Below are positions 34,153-43,139 of a stretch of 64,000 bases of DNA, piece after piece. Within the stretch, counting starts at the first letter, position 1. Each line of letters opens with the position of its first letter. The stretch is from Acidobacteriota bacterium (GTDB lineage: Bacteria > Acidobacteriota > Thermoanaerobaculia > Multivoradales > Multivoraceae). The notes beneath the pieces were generated by a model, which saw only the letters and a program-made list of their open reading frames with translations, was not told the origin of the DNA and ran no database searches. The position numbers and the translations under genes are program-made. The stretch covers positions 186,001 to 250,000 of the forward strand of contig JAJCXN010000055.1 in NCBI GenBank assembly GCA_029263415.1. Direction: 5' to 3'.

Positions 34153-35163
34153 GTGAAGATACTGCATGCTGGGGATGTACCCGGTGTAGCTGAGCTGCTT
34201 CGAACAAACGGGTGGCTCGAAGTCGACGAGACGGTGCTCAGTGCCGACCGCGCCGGCGATGGCAATATGAACCTGACTCTGCGAGTGACTACTGACCGTC
34301 GCTCGGTGGTGCTCAAACAGGCACGCCCCTGGGTAGAGAAGTACCAGCAAATTGCTGCGCCGATCGAGCGCGCGCTGGTCGAGGCTCGGTTCTATCGGCA
34401 GGTCGAGAAGCTTCCCGAAGTGAGTGCGATGATGCCTGAGCTGCTGGGCAGTGACTCTGAGAGCTACACGTTGCTGCTGGAGGATCTGGGGTGCGGGAGC
34501 GATCTGAGCACTCTGTATGCCCCTCAGGCACCGCCACTCGAAGCCTCTGTACTCGAACAATTGGCTCGGTACTTAGGGACGTTGCATGCCGGTACTCGCG
34601 GTCAGTTCACGCCTGAATTGGCGAATCGCGAGATGCGAGCGCTCAATCATGAGCACATCTTCCGAGTTCCGTACCAGCAGGGCAATGGAGTCGATCTTGA
34701 GCAGTTTGAAGCCGGACTGACGGCGGCGGCCGCTGAAGTCCGAGCTGATGAGCCCTTGCTTGCGCTGATCAGCGAACTGGGAGAGCGGTACTTGGACGAC
34801 GGCCCTTGCCTACTCCACGGCGACTTCTTTCTTGGTAGCTGGTTGCGCGCCGACCGCGTGATGGTCATCGACCCCGAGTTCTGCTTCTTTGGCGATCCAG
34901 AGTTTGATGTCGCGATCGCTGCTGCTCATCTGCTGCTCGCCGGGCAGAGCGCAGACCAGCTGTCGATTTGGTCTAAGTCGGCGTGTGTGGCCGCAGTTCG
35001 GTCGCTAGACATGCGCTTGGTTGCGCAGTTTGCCGGTTGCGAGATTCTTCGCCGTCTGTTGGGCGTTGCCCAGGTGCCGGTTGCGCCCAGTGAGGGGAGT
35101 CGTGCGGACCTGGTTCAGTGTGCGGTGAGCGCGGTGAAGGATGGGCACATCGTCGGACTCTAG
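34153..35163 (+). CDS. APH-family small-molecule kinase, MtnK-like
   Basis: A 336-residue aminoglycoside-phosphotransferase-fold protein. It resembles S-methyl-5-thioribose kinase: GDGNMNLTLRV with the glycine-rich loop, SVVLKQARPWVEKY with the nucleotide-binding Lys, LLEDLG, the catalytic loop HGDFFLGSWLRADRVMVIDPEFCFFGDPEFDVAIAAAH. The MtnK-type VIDPEFxFxGxxxFD motif is clear, but the usual HGDLHTGS reads HGDFFLGS and the protein is shorter than typical MtnK (near 400 residues). So methionine-salvage kinase is plausible, another sugar or metabolite kinase is possible. GTG start. Confidence 0.72.
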   Translation: MKILHAGDVPGVAELLRTNGWLEVDETVLSADRAGDGNMNLTLRVTTDRRSVVLKQARPWVEKYQQIAAPIERALVEARFYRQVEKLPEVSAMMPELLGSDSESYTLLLEDLGCGSDLSTLYAPQAPPLEASVLEQLARYLGTLHAGTRGQFTPELANREMRALNHEHIFRVPYQQGNGVDLEQFEAGLTAAAAEVRADEPLLALISELGERYLDDGPCLLHGDFFLGSWLRADRVMVIDPEFCFFGDPEFDVAIAAAHLLLAGQSADQLSIWSKSACVAAVRSLDMRLVAQFAGCEILRRLLGVAQVPVAPSEGSRADLVQCAVSAVKDGHIVGL

Positions 35164-35219
35164 GGTGGCGCGCCGCGGGAGAGCGTGTGCGAGACTCATG
35201 GGTGAACTGAAGGAGAATC

Positions 35220-36275
35220 ATGGGCGACGTCAACCAGGTCGGAGCTCAGCGCAAGCGCTGGGCAGGGTTAGTGATGGTGGTTTTGCTTGCGTTATGCACG
35301 GGCTGTGGCGCGGGCGATGAAGAGCGAGTCCAGGAACCCCCAACGCCTGAAGCAACTGTCGAGCAGATCGACGTCTGGCTCGATGTGGATCCGGCAATCG
35401 GGTTGTTCGAGAAGGAGGTCGACGACGGAGTGATGTTGCTGCAAGCGTTCAACTCACCCGAGCTGCTCATCCATGGGGTGTCGGTCGTCTTTGGCAATGC
35501 TTCGAGGGACAACGGGCTGCCCATCGCCAAGGATGTCGTGAGCCGCTTTGGTCCGAGTGGGCTGGGCGTGTATTCGGGCGCGGGTGCTGCGACCGAACTT
35601 GGAACAGCCACCGAGGCCACTGAGGCGCTTGCAAGAGCACTTGAGCAGCGACCGATGACGGTGCTGGCAGTGGGGCCGGTGACCAATGTTGGCTCGCTGT
35701 TGATGCTGCGGCCGGAACTTGCATCGCGGATCGAGAGCCTGGTGATGGTGGCGGCTCGTCGGGTTGGGCAGAGTTTCAGGGCCACCCCAGAGTCCACAGG
35801 GTCGCCCTTTCGCGACTTCAACTTTGAACTGGATCCTGATGCAATGCAGGTGATCCTGGACAGCGAAGTGCCATTGGTGTTTGCGCCTTGGGAAGTTTCT
35901 TCCCACGTCTGGGTTACCGACGCTGACCTTGAGCAGCTCGCTGCAGCGAGTGCGTCCGGTCAGTGGTTGAGTGAGCAGGTGGCCTCTTGGATCGCGTTTT
36001 GGAAGCGTGATTTGGGAACGGTGGGTTTCAATCCATTCGATACTTTGGCGGTGGCATGGTTGACTCACCCCGAACTGATTGCCTCGGTCGACGCAGGTGT
36101 GTGGATCCAAGAGGATGAGGATGACGTCAATCCGGGCCAGCGTAAGCCCTTTCTCTATGTCGATGAGACTCGAGCCGATATCAAGCAAGCGATCTACACC
36201 TATCGGCCGCAACCAGCGTTCAAGGACGCGTTACTGGCGCGTCTGGCAGGTGTTGAGGAGGTCCCCCAAAAATGA
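35220..36275 (+). CDS. Nucleoside hydrolase-family lipoprotein
   Basis: 351 residues. An N-terminal signal with lipobox (VVLLALCTGCGAGDE) predicts a lipid-anchored envelope protein. The mature part is an inosine/uridine-preferring nucleoside hydrolase fold: metal-binding DVDPAIG and VDDGVMLLQAFNSPE, HGVSVVFGNAS, TVLAVGPVTNVGSLL, and FNFELDPDAMQVIL. The N-terminal DxDPGxDD loop is split by about eight extra residues (DVDPAIGLFEKEVDD). It could cleave nucleosides in the periplasm. Overlaps the next gene by four bases (ATGA). Confidence 0.8.
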   Translation: MGDVNQVGAQRKRWAGLVMVVLLALCTGCGAGDEERVQEPPTPEATVEQIDVWLDVDPAIGLFEKEVDDGVMLLQAFNSPELLIHGVSVVFGNASRDNGLPIAKDVVSRFGPSGLGVYSGAGAATELGTATEATEALARALEQRPMTVLAVGPVTNVGSLLMLRPELASRIESLVMVAARRVGQSFRATPESTGSPFRDFNFELDPDAMQVILDSEVPLVFAPWEVSSHVWVTDADLEQLAAASASGQWLSEQVASWIAFWKRDLGTVGFNPFDTLAVAWLTHPELIASVDAGVWIQEDEDDVNPGQRKPFLYVDETRADIKQAIYTYRPQPAFKDALLARLAGVEEVPQK

Positions 36276-37603
36276 GTGTTGCTGATCTGCCTCTGGCTCC
36301 GCCGGTAGAGGTTGCGCAACCCGCAAAGCCTGCCCCCAAAGAGCGCGGCCGCCTGGTCGCACTCGATGTCGCGCGCGGCTTTGCTCTGCTCGGTATCGTG
36401 CTAGTCAACGTCGATCTGTTCTCGGTGCCGATGGGGATTCTCGAGCAAGCGGGTCCCTATGAGCCGGGGATCCTGCCGCTAGCGGCCTGGGTGTTCATGG
36501 CCATGTTCTGCCAAGGAAAGTTCTATCCGCTGTTCTCACTGCTCTTTGGAATCGGTGTGGTGTTGCAACGCGAGAACATCGCGACTCGAGGAGGTAACTA
36601 CACTACGCTCGGCGTGCGGCGAATGGCGCTGTTGCTGTTGTTTGGTCTCACTCATGTTGTTCTCCTTTGGTACGGCGACATCCTGGTGTTCTACGCAACC
36701 GCGGGAGTTGCTTTGGTCTTGGTCGCAGGCTGGCGCGCGGCCACCTTGATCCGGGTTGGAACCGCGCTCATCGTGGGAGCGACGCTGTTGGTTGGAGCGA
36801 TTTCTCTAGCGCTGCCGGCGGAGTCGTTTGGCAGTGCAATAGAAGTGCTCGAGGAGGCAAAGACGCTAGAGATCGGTGACCAGCCTTTTAGCGAAATGAT
36901 CGGAAAGATCGACGAACTGGACCGAAGCCTGGCCGACCCGGTTTACCTGGCAGGTGAAGCAAAGGCCTATCGAGAAGGCGGCTTTCTACAAGCTCTGGGG
37001 TTTCGAGCACTGTCGTGGTTGGCGGTCGTTGTTTCTGGTGTCATTGGGTTCTGGTGGGTAGTTCTCGGACTCTTCATGCTCGGTGCGGGTTTGTTCAAGG
37101 CGGGGTTGTTGGATCCCGCGAATGAGCGGTACCTACTCCGTTTCGTGAGCGTTGCCATGGTCGTCGGTATCCCACTCAGTGCTGTCGCGGTGGTGCTGTT
37201 CAAGAGCCAAGATCCGAGCCGCCTCAGGGATGCCTTTGCTGTGGCAGGACCGCTGTTGATTGGGCCGGTGGTGGCGCTTGGCTATCTGTCGGGAGTCACC
37301 TTGATCGTGCGCCATCGCTTTTTTGTTGGCGCGACCACCGCACTCGCTGCCACCGGGCGCATGGCTCTGACCAACTACCTGAGCCAGAGCCTTGTTCTAG
37401 CGTTCGTTTTCTACCACTGGGGCTTGGGGCTCTACGGTCAGCTTGCCGGCCACCAACGCATGCTATTGGTGATTGGGCTATTCGCGTTTCAGGTCGCCTT
37501 CAGCCGTTGGTGGCTCGCGCGCTTCCGGTTTGGCCCGCTTGAATGGGTGTGGCGGTCTGCAACCTACGGTCGCAGGCAGCCCATGCGGCGTTTGCCGTCT
37601 TAG
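36272..37603 (+). CDS. DUF418 family membrane protein
   Basis: 443 residues, a polytopic membrane protein of the DUF418 (YeiB-like) family. It starts with the family signature RLVALDVARGFALLGIVLVNVDLFS after a Pro-rich N-tail, contains GQGKFYPLFSLLFGIG, and ends with ALTNYLSQSLVLAF, LFAFQVAFSRWWLARFRFGPLEWVWRSATYG. About ten hydrophobic segments are visible. Possibly a transporter; function unproven. Translationally coupled to the nucleoside hydrolase gene. Confidence 0.88.
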   Translation: MSVADLPLAPPVEVAQPAKPAPKERGRLVALDVARGFALLGIVLVNVDLFSVPMGILEQAGPYEPGILPLAAWVFMAMFCQGKFYPLFSLLFGIGVVLQRENIATRGGNYTTLGVRRMALLLLFGLTHVVLLWYGDILVFYATAGVALVLVAGWRAATLIRVGTALIVGATLLVGAISLALPAESFGSAIEVLEEAKTLEIGDQPFSEMIGKIDELDRSLADPVYLAGEAKAYREGGFLQALGFRALSWLAVVVSGVIGFWWVVLGLFMLGAGLFKAGLLDPANERYLLRFVSVAMVVGIPLSAVAVVLFKSQDPSRLRDAFAVAGPLLIGPVVALGYLSGVTLIVRHRFFVGATTALAATGRMALTNYLSQSLVLAFVFYHWGLGLYGQLAGHQRMLLVIGLFAFQVAFSRWWLARFRFGPLEWVWRSATYGRRQPMRRLPS

Positions 37604-37662
37604 TGTCGTCAAGGAGTTTCTAAGCTTCGTTCGTGCTTTCACCTGGAATTGGAGAATCTCAA

Positions 37663-39063
37663 ATGTCGGATCGTCGTCTTGCTTCGTTCGTTCGCTTCCT
37701 AGTTGTCCTTCTTGGCCTTGGTTTGCTGGCGCCTTCAATTCACGCGCAGTCCGAAGCGATGCCAGATTCGTTCGCCCAAGGGCGAGTGGTCACGCGGATG
37801 CCCGATGTGCTGTCACAACGTGAGCGACCGCCGGTGATCAATCGGTTCCTCGACCAACGGCTCGAGAATCTGCTGCCCAAACTGATGCGCGAAACCGGCA
37901 TCGACATGTGGTTGGTGATCAATCGCGAGTATGCAGAAGACCCGGTGTACTACAGCCTGGTTCCACACCCTACGTATGCCGCCCGGCGCACGACGATGTT
38001 GGTGTTCTTCGATCGCGGCGGGGATGAAGGCATCGAGCGACTAACAGTGAGCCGGTATCCTTTCGGTTCGCTGTATGAATCGGCATGGCAAGGCGGGAAC
38101 CTGGACGAGCAATGGAAGGGCTTGGCCGAGGTGATCGCCCAGCGGAATCCGAAGAAGATTGGCATCAATGTGAGCCGCACCTGGCCGCCGGCAGATGGGT
38201 TGACGGCCTCTCTGCGCGATCGGTTGATGGAGGAGCTTGCTCCCAATCTGCGTGAGCGAGTGGTCAGTGCCGAGCGGCTGGCAGTGCGTTGGCTCGAAAC
38301 GCGCTCGGAACTTGAATTAGCGACGTATCCGCACATCGTGCAGATCGCTCGAGCGGTGATCGACGAAGCGTTCTCGGAGCGGGTGGTTACGCCCGGATCG
38401 ACCACTGCGGCCGACATCGCCTGGTACATCGCCGAACGCTTCGCCGAGCTGGAGTTGCCGATTTGGTTTCAACCCTCAGTCGACATCCAACGCGCCGGTC
38501 AGGAATGCAGTGACACTTCGCCCTTCTGTGGAGCAAGCGGCGACGTCATCGTCATGCCGGGCGACGTACTGCACACCGACGTTGGCGTTTGCTATCTGCT
38601 GCTGTGCACCGATACCCAGGAGATGGGATACGTCCTAAGGCCGGGAGAGACCGAAGTTCCGCAAGAGTTGGCGAACGCTCTAGCAGCTGGCAACCTGTGG
38701 CAGGACATGCTGACGACGAGTTACTCCACTGGCCGAAGCGGCAATGAAGTGCTCGCGCAGACGATTTCGAAGTGCGAACGGGAAGGCCTCAAGTGCAGTA
38801 CCTACACTCATCCGATTGGCTACTTCGGACATGCTCCGGGCCCAACGATTGGCATGTGGGACAACCAAGGTCCTACCCCCGATCGAGGTGATTGGAAGGT
38901 CCACCCCAACACCGCCTATTCAATCGAGGGCAATGCCCGCACCAAGCTCGACATGTGGGATGGTCAGTACGTGGTTATCAAGCTCGAGCAAGATGCGGTG
39001 TTTGATGGCGAGAGCGTCTGGTATCTGGCTGGCCGACAGACGGAGTGGTTGTTGGTCCGTTAG
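37663..39063 (+). CDS. Secreted M24-family (Xaa-Pro-type) metallopeptidase
   Basis: 466 residues with a signal peptide (RLASFVRFLVVLLGLGLLAPSIHA). N-terminal creatinase-like domain (LMRETGIDMWLVINREYAEDPVYYSL), then the pita-bread domain with five likely metal ligands: Asp in HTDVGVCYLLLCTDTQ (two), His in GYFGHAPGP, Glu in YSIEGNA and Glu in VVIKLEQDAVF. The ATG 37663 follows GGAG at 37651-37654; an in-frame GTG upstream at 37633 lacks such a site. Role: probably export-side peptide breakdown. Confidence 0.87.
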   Translation: MSDRRLASFVRFLVVLLGLGLLAPSIHAQSEAMPDSFAQGRVVTRMPDVLSQRERPPVINRFLDQRLENLLPKLMRETGIDMWLVINREYAEDPVYYSLVPHPTYAARRTTMLVFFDRGGDEGIERLTVSRYPFGSLYESAWQGGNLDEQWKGLAEVIAQRNPKKIGINVSRTWPPADGLTASLRDRLMEELAPNLRERVVSAERLAVRWLETRSELELATYPHIVQIARAVIDEAFSERVVTPGSTTAADIAWYIAERFAELELPIWFQPSVDIQRAGQECSDTSPFCGASGDVIVMPGDVLHTDVGVCYLLLCTDTQEMGYVLRPGETEVPQELANALAAGNLWQDMLTTSYSTGRSGNEVLAQTISKCEREGLKCSTYTHPIGYFGHAPGPTIGMWDNQGPTPDRGDWKVHPNTAYSIEGNARTKLDMWDGQYVVIKLEQDAVFDGESVWYLAGRQTEWLLVR

Positions 39064-39111
39064 TCAGCTCAGCGCCGAGCTCGGCCAGTTGGCAATTGGA
39101 TCGGTCGCTGG

Positions 39112-39178
39112 CCGCCCCTTCCCTAGTGGGCGGTCGGCTGGTAGCCGCTCGTTCCCCAGCGGGGCGGTCGTTTGACCG
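39112..39178. terminator. Hairpins between convergent genes
   Basis: Between the convergent M24 peptidase and SDR genes lie CCGCCC (39112-39117) with GGGCGG (39128-39133), and CGGTC (39165-39169) with GACCG (39174-39178) around GTTT. GC-rich stems in the expected place for transcription ends, but without good T-runs. Confidence 0.4.
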
Positions 39179-39213
39179 TCCCGTTCCCCAGTCGGGTGCG
39201 AGGCACGGGGTCG

Positions 39214-39999
39214 CTAGCCGGAAGTGGTGACGCCCCCATCGACGACGAAGTTCTGGCCGGTTGTCCATGCTCCGGCTCTAGAAGCGAGATAGACCGCGAT
39301 GCCGGCGAGATCTTCTGGGACCCCGAGGCGGCGCAGTGGGGTCTCGCTCTCGCGGGCCGTGCGCATTTCATCGTTCTCCCACAGAGCGCGGGCGAAGTCG
39401 GTCTTGACCAATCCTGGGGCAATGCTGTTGACGCGGATGTTGTGAGGCCCGAACTCAACCGCGAGGTTACGGGCCATCTGCATGTCAGCGGCTTTGGAGA
39501 TCGCGTAGGCGCCGAGGTGAGTTGAGCCCTTGAGGCCGCCGATCGAAGACACCAGAATGATGGTGCCGTCTCTGCGCTCCTTCATTTCGGGAGCGACTCG
39601 CTGAGCGAGCCAGTGGTTGCTCTTGATGTTGACGTCCATGATCTTCTGAAACGCGGAGTCCGGGATGTCTTCGGCAGAACCAAAGAAGGGGTTGATGGCT
39701 GCGTTACACACCATGCTGTCGATCTGGCCGTAGGCTTCGCGCGACTTAGCCAAAAGGTTCTCGATCTGGTCAAGTTTGGAGATGTTGCAAGGCACGGCAG
39801 TGGCATTCCCGCCTGCGCTGTTGATGCCCTCGGCAACCCGGTTACAAGCGTCCTCCTTGCGACTCGAGATGACAACGTTGGCGCCGTGATGGGCCATCGC
39901 TTCAGCAATCGCCTTACCGATGCCCTTGGTTGAGCCGGTGATGACGGCAGTCTTGCCGGTGAGGTCGAACAGATTGGCGACGTCGAAGAGATCACTCAT
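39214..39999 (-). CDS. Short-chain dehydrogenase/reductase
   Basis: 261-residue classical SDR. TGSTKGIGKAIAEAM, NAAINPFFG (NNAG variant CNAAI), catalytic Ser in IILVSSIGGLKGS, YAISKAADMQMARNLAVEFG and the C-terminal GQNFVVDGGVTTSG. Closest in pattern to DHRS4/FabG-like oxidoreductases; substrate unknown. The ATG at 39999 is preferred to an open extension to 40068 because a GGAG lies a few bases before it and the conserved LFDLTGKTAVITG begins soon after. Confidence 0.9.
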   Translation of the reverse strand: MSDLFDVANLFDLTGKTAVITGSTKGIGKAIAEAMAHHGANVVISSRKEDACNRVAEGINSAGGNATAVPCNISKLDQIENLLAKSREAYGQIDSMVCNAAINPFFGSAEDIPDSAFQKIMDVNIKSNHWLAQRVAPEMKERRDGTIILVSSIGGLKGSTHLGAYAISKAADMQMARNLAVEFGPHNIRVNSIAPGLVKTDFARALWENDEMRTARESETPLRRLGVPEDLAGIAVYLASRAGAWTTGQNFVVDGGVTTSG

Positions 40000-40082
40000 G
40001 CGGTGGGGCTCCAGTGGAGAAAGTGAATGGGAAAAAAGGTGCGAACGAAGGCGTGATTCTACGCGCAAGGCTGCAACTCGTC

Positions 40083-40107
40083 ACTGTCCATATCGTATAG
40101 GTACAGT
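40083..40107. promoter_or_regulatory. Operator-like inverted repeat in divergent promoter region
   Basis: ACTGT at 40083-40087 and ACAGT at 40103-40107 flank a near-symmetric AT-rich core (CCATATCGTATAGGT). It lies in the 259-base region between the minus-strand SDR and the plus-strand ABC transporter, a usual position for a repressor site. The flanking GTCACT/AGTGAC adds a second, offset pair. Binding factor unknown. Confidence 0.45.
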
Positions 40108-40258
40108 AGTGACAATTGGCTCGATGTGGTGGCAAAGCCCGGCCCTTGTGCTCGCGATCCTGGCCCGGTTCGGAATGCGAGCGCTAGATTCGGCGTAGGC
40201 TGGCAGAACGTAGTCACAATGGACGCCGACAACAACAGTCTTAGTTAGGAGTATAGGT

Positions 40259-41170
40259 GTGAGTAGTGAATCCGCCCTTTATGTAGAAGGGGTCTCGAAA
40301 CGATTTGGAAAGCAGGTTGCTGTGAAGCACCTGGACATGGATATTCCACGAGGGGCCATCTACGGTTTTCTTGGTCCTAACGGAGCTGGCAAAACGACCA
40401 CGATCCGGATGGTAATGAGCATCATCTATCCCGACACCGGCACGATCCGGATCCTAGGCCAGCCGAATGCTGAGGGCATTAAGGATCGCTTGGGCTACCT
40501 CCCCGAAGAAAAGGGGCTCTATAAGAAGATGACCACTCTTGAAATCTTGGTCTACTTCGGTCGCCTCAAGGGCATGAACGCCGTAGACGCGAAGAAGCAA
40601 GCGCGCGAGCTACTCACGCGCTACGGCTTGAAGGACGCGATCGACAAGAAGTGCGAGGCGCTCTCCAAAGGGATGGGACAGAAGGTGCAGATTCTCGGCA
40701 CCATGATTCATGACCCGGAGCTGGTGATTCTCGATGAGCCGTTCTCGGGTCTTGACCCGGTCAACGCCGAGGTCATGCGAGACCTCATCCTGCAGATGCG
40801 CAAGGATGGAAAGACGGTGATCTTCTCCACGCACATCATGCACCAGGCCGAGCAGCTCTGCGACTCGATCTTGCTGATGCATCACGGCGAGAAGATCATC
40901 GACGGTTCGATGATGGAAGTTCGTTCCGCCGGAGATCACGGGATTCAGATCGACTACGACGGAGACGGTGCACTCTTAAAGCAGCTGGAGGGTGTTTCGA
41001 GAGTTAACGATTCGGGCAAACAGGCCGAGCTCTATCTCGAAGAGGGCGTCGACCCGCAGGCAATTCTGGCCAAGCTGGTCGGCAAGATCAGCATTCGTCG
41101 ATTTGATCTGCGTGAACCATCTCTGCACGAAGTGTTCGTGCGTGCCGTAGGAGGCGAAGTCGATGCTTAG
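40259..41170 (+). CDS. ABC transporter ATP-binding protein (NatA-like)
   Basis: 303-residue ATPase subunit of an ABC-2 type exporter. Walker A GPNGAGKTTTIRM, Q-loop region GYLPEEKGLYKKMT, signature LSKGMGQKVQI, Walker B ELVILDEPFSGLDPVN, switch His in FSTHIMHQ. The last roughly 80 residues form the DUF4162 extension found in NatA/YhaQ-type proteins. GTG start with a TAGGAG site. It overlaps the permease gene by eight bases. NatAB systems export Na+; other members export lipids or drugs, so the substrate is open. Confidence 0.9.
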   Translation: MSSESALYVEGVSKRFGKQVAVKHLDMDIPRGAIYGFLGPNGAGKTTTIRMVMSIIYPDTGTIRILGQPNAEGIKDRLGYLPEEKGLYKKMTTLEILVYFGRLKGMNAVDAKKQARELLTRYGLKDAIDKKCEALSKGMGQKVQILGTMIHDPELVILDEPFSGLDPVNAEVMRDLILQMRKDGKTVIFSTHIMHQAEQLCDSILLMHHGEKIIDGSMMEVRSAGDHGIQIDYDGDGALLKQLEGVSRVNDSGKQAELYLEEGVDPQAILAKLVGKISIRRFDLREPSLHEVFVRAVGGEVDA

Positions 41171-42815
41171 CAAAACAGGGTTAGTCGCTCAGCGCGAGTA
41201 CGTTGAGAACATTCGCACCAAGGCATTCTGGATTGGCATTCTGGTGTTCCCCATCCTTATCAGCGCGATGATGGTAGTGCCGATGCTCTTAGAGCGAGCC
41301 AAGTCAGCGCGCTCGTACGCGGTTGTCGACCAGTCCGGCTGGTTGCTTGAGGCCGTCGAAGAACGAGCAACCATGCCAGATGTCGAGAAGGTTTTGCGTC
41401 GCGCGCTCAAGGATCTCGAGGACGAGAAGAAAGCCGCAGAGCTACCGGAGACGCTGAGAGCGACCGCTCAGCAGATCAACGTCGCTTTGAGCATGATCCG
41501 CTCGGACAAACTTGCGGGTGATCTGGATGACGAGCAGTGGGAGGACGCTCAAGACAAGGTCATCACTGGATTTGCCACGATGGTCGGCGGCTTCAGTGGG
41601 GCTGATGGCGCAGCGATGCGCGAGATGTTGCCCGCTCAAGCACTCGCAGAGTTGAGTCGCCTACGATCTTCGATCCAGGAGTGGTGGCTCGCGCTGCCTG
41701 CCGACGAGGCGGCCGAGTACGGCTCGGGGCTTGCCAAGAGCCGCTACTCGAGAGTGGATGTCGAGGTCGGTGGAAGTCAGGAAGACCTGATCGCCGAGCT
41801 CAATCGACAGGTCAAAGAAGACGAAATCTTCGCTTACTTCGTGCTGCCCTCTGACCCAGTTGTAGCGAGCGATGGCGGTCGTTATGTCTCGACCAACCTC
41901 ACCGATGATGACCTGAGGATCTGGTTTTCGAACATTGCCGGGGACGTCATCAGAGAGCGACGGATGGAGCAGCGCGAGATCGATCGTGAGACTGCTCAGT
42001 GGATCACTGAAGACTTCCGCTTGAAGTCAACCAAGATCGGGTCCAGCGGCGAGGAAGAAGACGTCTTGGCTCAGGATCTGGTCCGACAATGGGCGCCGGT
42101 GGTGTTCGTCTACCTGCTTTGGATCTCGGTGTTCACCATCGCTCAGATGTTGCTCACCAACACCATCGAAGAGAAGAGTAACCGCCTGATGGAGGTGCTG
42201 CTTTCCTCGGTTTCGCCGATTCAGCTGATGATGGGCAAGATAGTGGGGATCGCTATGACCGGCATGACCATGCTCGGTAGCTGGATGGTGTTCTTCTACT
42301 TGGTGACCAAGTTCTTGCCACGCTTCATCGACGCCGATATACCGTTCGATCTGTCGGTGATCGCAACCGATCCCAAGTTCATGGTGTCGTTCTTGGTTTA
42401 CTTCCTACTCGGGTACCTGTTCTACGCCGCGCTGCTGGTTGGTATTGGTTCGGTGTGCAACAGCCTGAAAGAAGCTCAGAACCTGCAGACTCCGATCATG
42501 TTGCTCTTGTTTGTGCCGCTGGCGTCGATGATGCCGATCGGTAAGGACCCGAATGGGCTGCTAGCTCAGGTGATGTCGTTCATTCCACCCTTCACGCCGT
42601 TTGTAATGATGAATCGGGCGGCCGGGCCGCCGTCGATGATGGAGTACGTGCTGACGACGGCCCTGCTCTTGGTGTCAGTCGGAGTGGTGATGTGGGCTGC
42701 AGCGAAGGTCTTCCGGATTGGCGTCTTGATGACCGGTAAACCGCCCAAGTTGGGAGAGATCATTCGGTGGATCCGCGCCCCTGTCGGGATCGTGCCGGAG
42801 CGGGACCAGAGCTAA
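41163..42815 (+). CDS. ABC-2 type transporter permease (NatB-like)
   Basis: 550 residues. One N-terminal membrane helix (AFWIGILVFPILISAMMVVPML), then a large, charged extracytoplasmic domain (about residues 50-310), then a cluster of five to six helices typical of ABC-2 permeases, with EEKSNRLMEVLLSSVSPIQLMMGKIVG ahead of them. This matches NatB/YhaP architecture. Partner of the ATPase upstream by overlap. Confidence 0.9.
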   Translation: MLSKTGLVAQREYVENIRTKAFWIGILVFPILISAMMVVPMLLERAKSARSYAVVDQSGWLLEAVEERATMPDVEKVLRRALKDLEDEKKAAELPETLRATAQQINVALSMIRSDKLAGDLDDEQWEDAQDKVITGFATMVGGFSGADGAAMREMLPAQALAELSRLRSSIQEWWLALPADEAAEYGSGLAKSRYSRVDVEVGGSQEDLIAELNRQVKEDEIFAYFVLPSDPVVASDGGRYVSTNLTDDDLRIWFSNIAGDVIRERRMEQREIDRETAQWITEDFRLKSTKIGSSGEEEDVLAQDLVRQWAPVVFVYLLWISVFTIAQMLLTNTIEEKSNRLMEVLLSSVSPIQLMMGKIVGIAMTGMTMLGSWMVFFYLVTKFLPRFIDADIPFDLSVIATDPKFMVSFLVYFLLGYLFYAALLVGIGSVCNSLKEAQNLQTPIMLLLFVPLASMMPIGKDPNGLLAQVMSFIPPFTPFVMMNRAAGPPSMMEYVLTTALLLVSVGVVMWAAAKVFRIGVLMTGKPPKLGEIIRWIRAPVGIVPERDQS

Positions 42816-43139
42816 GGGGAGCGCAGGCTAGGAGGCCTTCCGGGCAATCGATATCGCGTCGACTGTCCGGGAGGTTCCCGCCGGGAGACATCTCGCCGGA
42901 AGATGTTGCTGCCCGGAGACATCGCTGCCGGGATGTCGAGCGCACCTCCACCCGCGAGGCGAATCTGATGCGGTTGACACTCTTCAAAGAGCTAGACACT
43001 CAACACTCGGAGGGCAAGCGCGACACACTACTTCGGCACGCAGTAGATCGGCACGCAGTAGAGTAGTGTAGGTGGTGGGCTTCTCAGAGCTTGTTTTCAA
43101 CCCTCAGCCAACACTCTCAATAGGTCTACAGCCGCTTAG
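42816..43139. other. Non-coding spacer ahead of uppS
   Basis: 324 bases with no credible gene. It contains CCGGGAGACATC-like copies (about 42880-42940) that can form GACATC/GATGTC stems, a perfect TTGACA near 42974 without a good -10, and the compound repeat at 43025-43069 described separately. Confidence 0.5.
43025..43069. repeat. Compound site: inverted repeat enclosing a direct repeat
   Basis: ACACTACT (43025-43032) and AGTAGTGT (43062-43069) are perfect inverted repeats. Between them lie two exact, adjacent 15-base copies of TCGGCACGCAGTAGA (43033-43047, 43048-43062). The whole 45-base element is 71 bases before the uppS start. Could be a protein-binding site or a stem with repetitive loop. 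Confidence 0.75.
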
